NCBI GenBank assembly: GCA_903927685.1
Contig: CAIYOB010000855.1
Coordinates: forward strand, 1 to 14,790
DNA length: 14,790 nucleotides
Source of the DNA: an uncultured Planctomycetaceae bacterium
Lineage (GTDB): Bacteria; Planctomycetota; Planctomycetia; Pirellulales; Pirellulaceae
Direction of reading: 5' to 3'
Position numbers and translations under genes: made by a program. A model generated the notes under the pieces. That model was not told the DNA's origin, ran no database searches, and saw only the letters and a program-made list of their open reading frames with translations. Positions 1 through 7,600 of this stretch are shown here, in pieces; position 1 is the stretch's first letter, and each line of letters starts with the position of its first letter.

Positions 1-2
1 CC

Positions 3-785
3 GGCAACGTCCCGGCGCGGGAAGTCGCGGTCTCGTCCGACGCCGGCTTGGTGGACAAAGCTGCCAGCCGCAGCGACACGCCCCGGGAACCTCGCCAAGG
101 CCCTGACACTGGCGGTTCCAGCGAGGCGGCGGCCAAGGTCGCCCTGCCGCCCGGCGAACGGCCGCGGATGACCAGCTCGAAACGGTTCAACCTGGACTAC
201 TCCGTCGATGCCGCCGGCCCGGCCGGCGTCGAGAAGGTCGAACTCTGGGTAACCCGCAATGGCGGTCGCGATTGGGACCTGGGCTGGGTGGACGAGGACC
301 GCGAAAGTCCCTTGCTGGTCGAAGTGGAAGACGAAGGCGTCTATGGTTTCCGCGTCGTGATCGTCGGCAAGAACGGCTTGGCCAGCCAAACGCCACGGTC
401 GGGCGATCTGGCGGATCTCTGGGTCGGCGTCGATGCAACCAAGCCGACCGTCGAAATCACATCCGCCGCGTACGGCTCCGACGAGCATGCCGGCCAACTC
501 GAGATCCGCTGGACCGCCAGCGACGACCATCTGGGCAACCGGCCCGTTACGCTCTCGTTCGGCTCTCAAACCGACGGCCCCTGGACGACCATCGCCGCCA
601 GTTTGCCCAACAGCGGCCAGTATTATTGGCGAGTCGACTCGCGCGTCCCCGACGAATTCTACTTGCGAATCGAGGTCCGCGATGAAGCCGGCAACGTGGC
701 TACCCACCGCCTGGACCAGCCGCTGCAATCCGCCGGCCTGACGCCCAAAGGCAGCATCCGCGGCTTCGCGCCCCTCGGTGGCTGA
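3..785 (+). CDS. C-terminal part of a secreted Ig-like/beta-sandwich protein (5'-truncated by window edge)
   Basis: The frame is open from the first bases of the window to a TGA at 783-785, so the N-terminus lies outside. A TTG at 48 could be read as a start, but the frame upstream stays open and protein-like, so truncation is the better reading. About the first 50 visible residues are a polar Ser/Pro/Arg-rich linker. Two beta-sandwich (Ig or fibronectin-like) domains follow. The first has an alternating strand pattern around VEKVELWVTRNGG and GVYGFRVVIVGKNG. The second runs from about DATKPTVEI to RDEAGNVA, the usual ending of bacterial Ig-like repeats. No catalytic motif is visible. Proteins of this style are common, uncharacterised secreted or surface proteins in planctomycetes; that placement is from family knowledge. 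Function is unknown, with structural or adhesive roles possible. The next gene on the same strand starts 116 bp later behind its own candidate promoter. Confidence 0.75.
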   Translation, partial: GNVPAREVAVSSDAGLVDKAASRSDTPREPRQGPDTGGSSEAAAKVALPPGERPRMTSSKRFNLDYSVDAAGPAGVEKVELWVTRNGGRDWDLGWVDEDRESPLLVEVEDEGVYGFRVVIVGKNGLASQTPRSGDLADLWVGVDATKPTVEITSAAYGSDEHAGQLEIRWTASDDHLGNRPVTLSFGSQTDGPWTTIAASLPNSGQYYWRVDSRVPDEFYLRIEVRDEAGNVATHRLDQPLQSAGLTPKGSIRGFAPLGG

Positions 786-796
786 GCCCTGACAGC

Positions 797-827
797 TTGA
801 CATGCGGGCGGCCGTCAAGGATAGAAT
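797..827 (+). promoter_or_regulatory. Candidate sigma70-type promoter for the GH127 fusion gene
   Basis: A perfect -35 hexamer TTGACA (797-802) is followed after 19 bp by TAGAAT (822-827), five of six matches to the -10 consensus. The spacer is two bases longer than optimal. Transcription would begin near 834 and give a leader of about 68 nt before the GTG start at 902. It is the only consensus-like -35/-10 pair I found in the 116-bp gap. It also argues against using the in-frame TTG at 797 as a start, since that codon would be part of the -35 box. Confidence 0.45.
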
Positions 828-890
828 CACGGCTTGTTCCGGGTGTCGCCGATGACGCGGCGCACCACGCCATTGAGAACCCTTCGTGCG

Positions 891-894
891 AGGA
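891..894 (+). promoter_or_regulatory. Ribosome binding site choosing the GTG start at 902
   Basis: AGGA within GCGAGGAA lies 7 nt before GTG at 902. This GTG begins a textbook signal peptide, whereas the longer in-frame reading from TTG 797 would add 35 residues with no signal character. The site therefore decides the start. Confidence 0.7.
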
Positions 895-901
895 ACCTGC
901 C

Positions 902-3900
902 GTGAAGCAACGCCTTCTCCCGTTCGTCGTGGCCACCGCGTTGTGCGCCGGCTTGTTCGCACCGGCCTCGTCCGCTGCCCAGCGTGACGAGGTTATCCGG
1001 CCGGCCTCGTTCCTGGACGTCCAGTTCGCCGACTCGCTGTGGGCTACCCGGCAGGAGACCAACCGCCGCACGACCATTCCCTACGTGCTGGGCGAGTTGA
1101 AGCGGCGCGGCTCGGTCAGCGGATTCGCCGTTCTGGCCGGACGGACCGACGAGGAATATCGGGGCTACATGTGGGCCGATTCAGACGTGTACAAAACCCT
1201 GGAAGGAATCGCCTACAGCCTCCGCACGAGCCCCGATGCGTCGTTGGAGAAGGAGGCCGAGGAGATAATCGGCTTGATCCTGCAGGCCCAGGCGGCGGAC
1301 GGCTACCTGATGCCGCACCTGCAGCTCGCGGAGCCGGACTATGTACACTACTCGCAGGAAACGACCCGGACGTGCGAATCGTACAGCCAAGGGCATCTCA
1401 TCGAGTCGGCGGTCGCCCATTTCGAAGCCACCGGCCGCCGCGAATACCTCGACGCCGCGATCCGGACGGCCGCCCTTCTGGCACGCGTCCACGCCGAAGG
1501 GCAACTCGAACAGATTTCCGGCCACCCGGGCGTCGAGATCGCCTTGGTGAAACTGGCGCGGGCCACCGCCAATGACAAGTATCTGGAGTTGGCGAAGTCC
1601 TACGTGGCCAAGTCGCGAACGTTCAGTAGCATCTGGTCGGCCGGCCAGCCGTTCCTGGCTCACGATGAACCTGCCGGCCACGCCGTGGCGGCCTGCTATC
1701 TGTACGCCGGAGCCACCGACGTAGCCGCCCTCTCCGGCGACTCGGCTCTCTTGGACCTGCTGAAGACCAAATGGGAAAAGCTGGCTGGCAGGAAGATGTA
1801 CGTTACCGGCGGGACGGGCCACCCAGCGTATCATGAAGGCTTCGCGCCCGACTACGATCTGCCGAACGAGCGAGCCTATTGCGAAACCTGCGCGTCGCTG
1901 GCGGTGATTCTCTGGAGCCAGCGTCTGTTCCTGGCCACCGGCGAGGCCCGCTACGTCGATGTGGCCGAACGGGCGTTGTACAACGGGTTCCTCGCAGGCG
2001 TCAGTATCAGCGGAGACAAGTTCTTCTACGTCAATCCGCTCGCTTCGCGCGGCACGCATCACCGGCAGCCCTGGCACGGCTGCACGTGCTGCCCGACCAA
2101 CGTCGTCCGTTTCTTTCCCACGTTGGGCCAGTATGCATACGCCTCGACGGACAGCACCGTGTACGTCAACTTGTATGCTGCCGGCCGTGGGAAGGTGCCC
2201 TTGGGAAGCCGCGTTGTGAGCCTCGCGCAAGAGACGCGGTATCCGTGGGACGGTGCGGTGAAACTGACGGTCAACCCGTCCGAGCCGCAGGAGTTCGTCC
2301 TGGCACTCCGCATCCCCGGTTGGTGCCGCGAGGAAGCCACGCCCGGCGGGCTGTATCGGGCGCGCGGACCGATCACCCCGCCCACCCTGAAGGTGAACGG
2401 CGCCCCGATCGAGGCCGGCACGTGGGAAGCCGGCTTCGCTCGCATCCGGCGACCGTGGATGCCCGGCGACGTCGTCGAACTCGAACTCCCCATGCCCTTG
2501 CGCCGCCTGAGTGCCGATCCGCGTGTGAGGGCCACTACCGGCCGGGTGGCGATTCAGCGGGGCCCCCTCGTCTATTGCGTCGAAGGGACTGACCACGGCG
2601 GAAGTGTCGCCGATCTGGTGCTGCCGCCCGAGGCCCCGTTGGCCGCCGAACATCGGCCCGACCTGCTCGGCGGCGTCACGGTGATCACCGGAAAGGCTCA
2701 GCGGCTGCGGGACAGCGGCGGCGCCGAGCCGGTTGCGCTGACTGCCATTCCTTACTACGCCTGGGATCATCGCGCGCCGGGCGAGATGGCCGTCTGGCTG
2801 ATCGAACAGCCGGCGGCCTGCGGACCGACGCAGACGGCCGCGTGGGTGGGGGCGAACTACACGCCGGCCTACTGCGTCAACCAGGTGCAGATGTGGCACG
2901 ACTTTCGGCCCGAAGTGGTCGAGCGCGAATTGGCCGCGGCCCGCCAGTACTTCGGCATCAACACGCTGCGCGTGTACCTGCACAACATCAACCACGAAGC
3001 CGAGAAGGACCGCTTTCTCGGCAACCTCGACAAGTTCCTGGAAATCTGCCAGCGGCACGGCATCCGGCCCGGGCTGACGTTCTTCGACGATTGCCACCGT
3101 CACGACGGGATCGAACTGGACAAGCCCACGGAGCCGGTGAAGGGCTATCACAACGGCCGCTGGGCCGCTTGCCCGCAGGACCGCGACCGGAAGCCCGAGA
3201 ACCTGCCGAAGCTTCAGGCCTATGTCCAAGATGTGATCCGGGCCCATGCCCGCGACCCGCGCGTACTGTGGTGGGAGGTGTTCAACGAGCCGAACATGAA
3301 GGCCGAGTTCTCCGTCAACCTGCGCCGTCTGGGCTACGCTTGGGCCAAGCAGGTCGAGCCAACTCAACCTGTGATCTGCTGCTGGGACGACAGCCCCGAG
3401 ACGGACCTCGTCGACTCGCACAACTACGGGGCCGACTTTGCCGCCTGGGACCAGCAGGCCGACTTGAATCCCGACAAGGGCGCCGTCTTCACCGAGGCCG
3501 GCGCTCGCTGGTACGCCGGGCGGCCCAGCAACGGCGAGCCGTGCGAGGTGATCCACTGGCTCGGCGAACGTCGAGCGGCGGGACGCTACGTGCCGGGCGT
3601 CTATTTGTGCTGGGAACTGATGGCTGGCAACTCGAACTGCCGCTGGTATTGGGGTACGCCGGAGGGCACGCCAGAGCCAACGCTCCCTTGGTGCGGCCTG
3701 CTGTGGCCCGACGCCACGCCCGTCTCGCTGGCCGAGGCCGAAGCCATCCGGCGGTGGACGACCGGGCAGAGCCGCGCCCTGTTCTTCGACGATTTTCAGG
3801 ACAGCCCGCCGCCCGCTCGCGCCGGTTGGACCGTTTACGGCGGCGAATCCTCCGGCAGCCGCGTGCTGCGATTGGAGCCGGGGCAAAAAATGATCGCCGG

Positions 3901-4348
3901 CGAGCGCGGCTGGCAGGACTATGTGCTTGAAGCCGTCGTCATGCTCCACGGCCAGGAAGGCAACGCGGGCGTCGTGCTGCGGGCCAACGACCCCGGCCCG
4001 GGCCCGGACCAGATGCGTGGCTACTACGTGGGATTTGACACGAAGCTGCTCTATGTCGGCAAGATCGACAATGGCTGGAAACCGCTCGGCACGTTCGACC
4101 TGAACCGGCTGGACTGCCGCGTGGTGCCCGGAGCGTGGAACCAGATCCGCGTGGCCGCCGAAGGCGCGAAACTGCGTGTCTGGTTCAATCGGATGCACCC
4201 GTCGTCCGACAAGGATGACGGGCTGCGGCTGGAAGTGACCGACCCGTCCGCCCCGGTCCTCGAGGGCCCCATCGGGCTGCGCACCTACGGCACGGCGGCT
4301 TCGTTCGACAACGTGATCGTCCTGCCGCTCGACGCCCTGCCGGGGTAA
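902..4348 (+). CDS. Secreted GH127 beta-L-arabinofuranosidase fused to a GH-A clan glycosidase and a concanavalin-like domain
   Basis: A protein of 1,148 residues from GTG 902. Residues 1-26 (MKQRLLPFVVATALCAGL then FAPASSAA) are a signal peptide, so it acts outside the cytoplasm. Residues ~30-630 are a GH127 (DUF1680) module, ending in the family-typical YYAWDHRAPGEMAVWL. Its expected zinc/catalytic residues are present: Glu328 and Cys330 in YCETCAS, Cys396 (nucleophile position) and Cys397 in CTCCPTN. Known GH127 enzymes release beta-L-arabinofuranose. Residues ~650-955 are a second, compact (beta/alpha)8 hydrolase of clan GH-A: WWEVFNEPN puts the acid/base at Glu796, and FTEAG puts a candidate nucleophile at Glu865. 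Relatives are often labelled 1,4-beta-xylanase without proof. Residues ~961-1148 resemble DUF1080/LamG-type jelly-roll domains (GGESSGSRVLRLEPG, GNAGVVLRAND, YYVGFD). I infer concerted attack on an arabinose-bearing polysaccharide. The frame is uninterrupted, so the fusion looks real. Confidence 0.9.
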   Translation: MKQRLLPFVVATALCAGLFAPASSAAQRDEVIRPASFLDVQFADSLWATRQETNRRTTIPYVLGELKRRGSVSGFAVLAGRTDEEYRGYMWADSDVYKTLEGIAYSLRTSPDASLEKEAEEIIGLILQAQAADGYLMPHLQLAEPDYVHYSQETTRTCESYSQGHLIESAVAHFEATGRREYLDAAIRTAALLARVHAEGQLEQISGHPGVEIALVKLARATANDKYLELAKSYVAKSRTFSSIWSAGQPFLAHDEPAGHAVAACYLYAGATDVAALSGDSALLDLLKTKWEKLAGRKMYVTGGTGHPAYHEGFAPDYDLPNERAYCETCASLAVILWSQRLFLATGEARYVDVAERALYNGFLAGVSISGDKFFYVNPLASRGTHHRQPWHGCTCCPTNVVRFFPTLGQYAYASTDSTVYVNLYAAGRGKVPLGSRVVSLAQETRYPWDGAVKLTVNPSEPQEFVLALRIPGWCREEATPGGLYRARGPITPPTLKVNGAPIEAGTWEAGFARIRRPWMPGDVVELELPMPLRRLSADPRVRATTGRVAIQRGPLVYCVEGTDHGGSVADLVLPPEAPLAAEHRPDLLGGVTVITGKAQRLRDSGGAEPVALTAIPYYAWDHRAPGEMAVWLIEQPAACGPTQTAAWVGANYTPAYCVNQVQMWHDFRPEVVERELAAARQYFGINTLRVYLHNINHEAEKDRFLGNLDKFLEICQRHGIRPGLTFFDDCHRHDGIELDKPTEPVKGYHNGRWAACPQDRDRKPENLPKLQAYVQDVIRAHARDPRVLWWEVFNEPNMKAEFSVNLRRLGYAWAKQVEPTQPVICCWDDSPETDLVDSHNYGADFAAWDQQADLNPDKGAVFTEAGARWYAGRPSNGEPCEVIHWLGERRAAGRYVPGVYLCWELMAGNSNCRWYWGTPEGTPEPTLPWCGLLWPDATPVSLAEAEAIRRWTTGQSRALFFDDFQDSPPPARAGWTVYGGESSGSRVLRLEPGQKMIAGERGWQDYVLEAVVMLHGQEGNAGVVLRANDPGPGPDQMRGYYVGFDTKLLYVGKIDNGWKPLGTFDLNRLDCRVVPGAWNQIRVAAEGAKLRVWFNRMHPSSDKDDGLRLEVTDPSAPVLEGPIGLRTYGTAASFDNVIVLPLDALPG

Positions 4349-4369
4349 GCCGCGGAAGTCAAGGCGCCA

Positions 4370-4401
4370 CAGCGGAAAGGCAGCGGCGGCGGTTGGTATG
4401 C
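4370..4401 (+). repeat. 32-bp border repeat, copy 1
   Basis: This segment, containing CAGCGGAAAGGCAGCGG and ending GGTTGGTATGC, matches 12010-12041 at 31 of 32 positions, the only difference being G at 4389 against A at 12029. In both places it sits just outside a GxxExxY gene tail. That recurrence suggests it is the outer border of a dispersed element and not chance similarity. Confidence 0.8.
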
Positions 4402-4406
4402 TTGGT

Positions 4407-4459
4407 CTGAATCTGCTGGAGAAAATGCGTATGCCTTCAGCGGCCGGAGCACAAAGCAG
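4407..4459 (-). pseudogene. Remnant of the 3' end of a GxxExxY gene
   Basis: Aligned without gaps against 12202-12254, about 44 of 53 positions agree. It begins with half of the 27-bp repeat core (CTGAATCTGCTGG) and runs into the region coding the last residues of the GxxExxY protein. Read on the minus strand it gives FVLRPLKAYAFSPADS, against YVRRPPNADAFLPADS in the intact copy. Nothing of the remaining gene is present on the far side, where a serine-hydrolase fragment begins instead. It is therefore a stub left by deletion or by imprecise movement of a related element. Confidence 0.65.
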
Positions 4460-4467
4460 CGCGCCAA

Positions 4468-4581
4468 TACGGCTTGGGCGGGGCGGTGGACGGCGAGGGC
4501 AGCTACGCCTGGGGCGGCGCCAACGGCACGCAGTTCTGTCTCGACCGCAAGAACAAGCTCTTCGCCGTCTTCCTGGTTCAA
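4468..4581 (+). pseudogene. C-terminal fragment of a class C beta-lactamase-like serine hydrolase
   Basis: The 38 codons read YGLGGAVDGEGSYAWGG, then ANGTQFCLDRKNKLFAVFLVQ. This is the signature end of the beta-lactamase/transpeptidase-like family, where relatives read YGLGF...YGWGGAAGT...DP...GVFMVQ. The Gly-Gly-x-x-Gly-Thr stretch corresponds to the strand that carries the third active-site motif in these enzymes. Similarity stops at VQ, and the frame then runs on through unrelated sequence to about 4656. Upstream in this frame there is only the GxxExxY stub, so the catalytic SxxK and YxN parts are absent. It is a dead gene end, most likely cut off when the repeat element arrived or was lost. 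The assignment rests on motif recognition of a short piece. Confidence 0.6.
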
Positions 4582-4695
4582 CTCAGTTCTGCAAGCCTGA
4601 CATGCTCTGACGTTTGCGCCTTTGTGGTCTCGGGCGAGAACGCGGCCATGTCATGAACCCGCAGCCTCTGCGAGCTGAACGACGTGCTCCGGCCG

Positions 4696-7600
4696 TCAGC
4701 GTTGCAGCCGGAACGGTAAGTCCGGCAGGCGGCGGATCGACTCGAGGCCGTCCACGCGGATGATGTTGCCTTGGGACTTGCCGGCACGCAGGTAGACGCA
4801 GCCGTCGCTGGTCTGGGTGATCGTGTCGAAGAAGGACTCCGTCTGCAAACTGGCATTGTTGATCAGGAGGCCGGGTTGGGCGTCGCCCAGCGACTCGAAG
4901 GCGTTGAAGTAGCCCGTCTTGCGGGCGTCTTGAAACAGGCTGGCGACGAACAGGCCGTCGGACGTGATCAGGTGGACGCGTCCGTAGTAGCCGCCGATCG
5001 CCCACAACTCGCCCACGTCCGAACCGCGCGGCGTCACCGGATGACCGAGCCAGCGCATGCTGCCGATCAATTGGCCCGCCTGTGGCAGCGGCGGCGGTTC
5101 GTTCAACGTGGCGTGCAGTTCCGGCCAGCGGTTGGGATAGGTCCAGACCAGACGTCCGTTCCGAAAGCCGCGCATCGGCTCGGCCTTGACGATGAACCAG
5201 CCGTCGCGGCTGTACACCGCGTCATACGGGACCCACTGGAACTCCATCTTCGAGACCAACCGCTGCGCGCCCACAGCATCGTAAATCGGCACGCCTTGCG
5301 GGGTGAAGCCGGAGGGACGCACGTGCAAGCCGAACGCCGTGGTCAGCGACAGGTCGGGTCCGAGGTACACCCCGCCGACGCTCTTGCGGTTGGCATGCTG
5401 GATACCGTCGTCCTGGGCCACCGTGATTTCCTCCGGCTGGGGACGGCCATCGTGATTCAGGTCGGACCAGACGAAGAAGACGTTGGCGGGGTCGGCGCCG
5501 GCCGGCCAACGTGCGGTAAACGCCGCGTCCTTCAGCGGCGGCCAGTTGGCGACGGCGCCGGCCGCGGCGACCGGAATCGCCCGGGCGTCGCGCATCAGCC
5601 AGATCCCGCAGACGTCGTTGAAGCCGCCGGGGTTGCCGGTGAAGTCGTTGGTCATGTATTGCCGGCCGTCGACGTAGATCGGCGTCTCGGGGGCAGCGTG
5701 CCAGACGCCGCCCAAGGTCAGGGCCTGGACGTCGGGCAACCAGTAGCGATGGATCGGCAGGCCCGTGCGAAGTCCGGACGGGCTCCGCTCCGGACAATCG
5801 ATGCCTGGCCCCTGTTCGCACCAGTCCAGCTGGAACTCCAGTCCGCTGCCGTAGCCCAGGTAGAGCCGAGTCTTGTCCCGTGGGTCCAACGTCCCTCCGC
5901 CACCATAGCCGGGCGGACCGTAGAACGCCTGCACCAGCCGGCCGTCCAGGGTCCAGACACTGATGCGCTTGGGCGAGTAGTCCGCTTCCGCGACCCACAA
6001 GTGATCTTGCGCGTCGATCGTCATGCCGCTGGGATTCTGCATCCGCCGCGGCTCGTAGCGGCCCAACTGGGGCGCCCCGGCGATGCCAATCTGACGCACG
6101 GGGCTGCCGTCCGGCGTGAAAACTCTCACTTGGTGCGCCGGGCCCCAGTCGCTGACGTAGATCCGGTCCTCCTGATCGACGGTGGTTTGCTGCGGAGCCG
6201 CCAGGCCCTCCGCCACCACAACTTCCGGCACGGGCGGGTTGCCGATCAGGTTTCTTTCCGCTGCGGCCGAATCAGCTGTCCGCTCCGTCAGCGGCCTCAG
6301 ATCGATCCGCACCAGCTGCTGGCCCGACACGGCCAGTAGCCGGCCCTGACGGTCGAAGTGCACGCCGCCCGGCCTGGGCAGCTGGATCGTGCCCAGCTTC
6401 TTACGCGTCGGCACGTCGACAACGACCAGTTGTTCGAGCGGCCCCGCGGACGCGACCAACAAGCCGCTGCGGACAGCGAGCCCGCTGAGCACCATTTCGC
6501 CCTGAGGGAACTCTTCGTAGTACACGCGTTCGTTCGCGGGCAATGTCCGCACGTCAATCCAGTTCTTCCAACCCGTGCCGTGGTAGGCGTAGCTGGCCGT
6601 GTCGGCACGCGGGCCTTCATCACGTGCCAAACGCTGAGCGCCGCACCAGCCGCCGCCGACCCCCAGGCTGCGGACGCCCCGCCGCTTCCGTCCCTCCAGG
6701 TCGACCCACACCAACCCGTCGCCCGACTCAGCCACATGGCTGCAGACCAGCACCAGCGGCTCATCGGTCGGGATGAACAGTTGATCGCTGGCCTGCCACG
6801 AAGCGTCCCGCACGCTGCCACGATGCGGCGTTCGCCCGGGCGGCAGGAACAGCACGTCGCTGGGCGGCGAATGATCGGCCAGCCACCGGCCCGTCCCGTC
6901 CTGCTTGGGCCACGGGGGCTGGCCCGCGTTATTGGCCGTCAACTCGTATCGCAAGTCGATCGCTTTGCGGAACAGTCCGCGGATGCGATACCCGCCGGCC
7001 GGCACGGGCTGCGGGTCGAGGTCGTATAAGCCGCAGATCCGAAAGTTCTTCGGCGTCTCGTCGCGTCCATCCCAGCTGACACTGTGATCGCCGGGCTCGA
7101 ACGCAGTTTCGCCCACAAGATTGCAGACGCGGACGCCTTGGTCGTTCTCGATGACCAGGGTCAGAAAGCCCGGTTCGTCGACGTGGAAACGAAACGCGAA
7201 CGGCGGCGATGCGGCCGGCGGTGGATCGGTCCAGCGGAAGGGTGGAGCCTGGCTGGGCGGTGCCGAAGTGTCGGTCGCGGCGGACCGCTGCGATTCGTCC
7301 AGGACCTCGACCTTGACGTCGTCCACGCCGAAATACGGTTCCGGAATCCGCGGCCCGCTGCCCAGGTCGTGTGCGCCGCTGAGGATGCAGAACCGCAAGC
7401 GGTCGGAGCCGGAGACGTACTCGAACTGAACGGGCCAGCGGTAGTCGTGGGTGTGCGTGTCCGCCTTGTCGATGTCCGCGTCGGCCTGTCCGCCCGTCCC
7501 CGCCGGATGCTGGGCGTCATGCTCGCCATCCGGCCACGACTGCTGCTGTTCGGCGACGGTCGAGAAGGTGGCGTATTTGCTGTAGGCGTGCGTGGCCCCG

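Larger units (their letters stand above)
4349..4695. other. Convergent intergenic stretch filled with gene debris
   Basis: This 347-bp gap separates the GH127 fusion gene (+) from the giant minus-strand gene. It contains no intact gene. From left to right it holds a 32-bp copy of a dispersed repeat, a decayed tail of a GxxExxY gene (minus sense), and a serine-hydrolase C-terminal fragment (plus sense). About 115 bp (4582-4695) are unassigned. I see no convincing hairpin-plus-T-run terminator for either converging gene. Confidence 0.6.

Noticed and set aside
797..901. Longer start (TTG at 797) for the fusion enzyme
   Set aside because: It would make the start codon part of the -35 box, has no ribosome site and places 35 non-signal residues before an obvious signal peptide that starts at GTG 902.
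1181..4198. Minus-strand open frame of 1,005 codons opposite the GH127 fusion gene
   Set aside because: It mirrors a strongly supported plus-strand gene; high GC leaves the antisense frame free of stops. The translation has no domain and is rich in Arg/Gly/Val/Asp as expected of a shadow.
4441..4695. Exact 12-bp inverted repeat (CGGCCGGAGCAC at 4441-4452, its complement at 4684-4695) around the serine-hydrolase fragment
   Set aside because: It could suggest terminal repeats of an insertion, but the left copy lies inside the GxxExxY stub and the right copy abuts the giant gene's stop codon. In such GC-rich DNA a chance match is credible.
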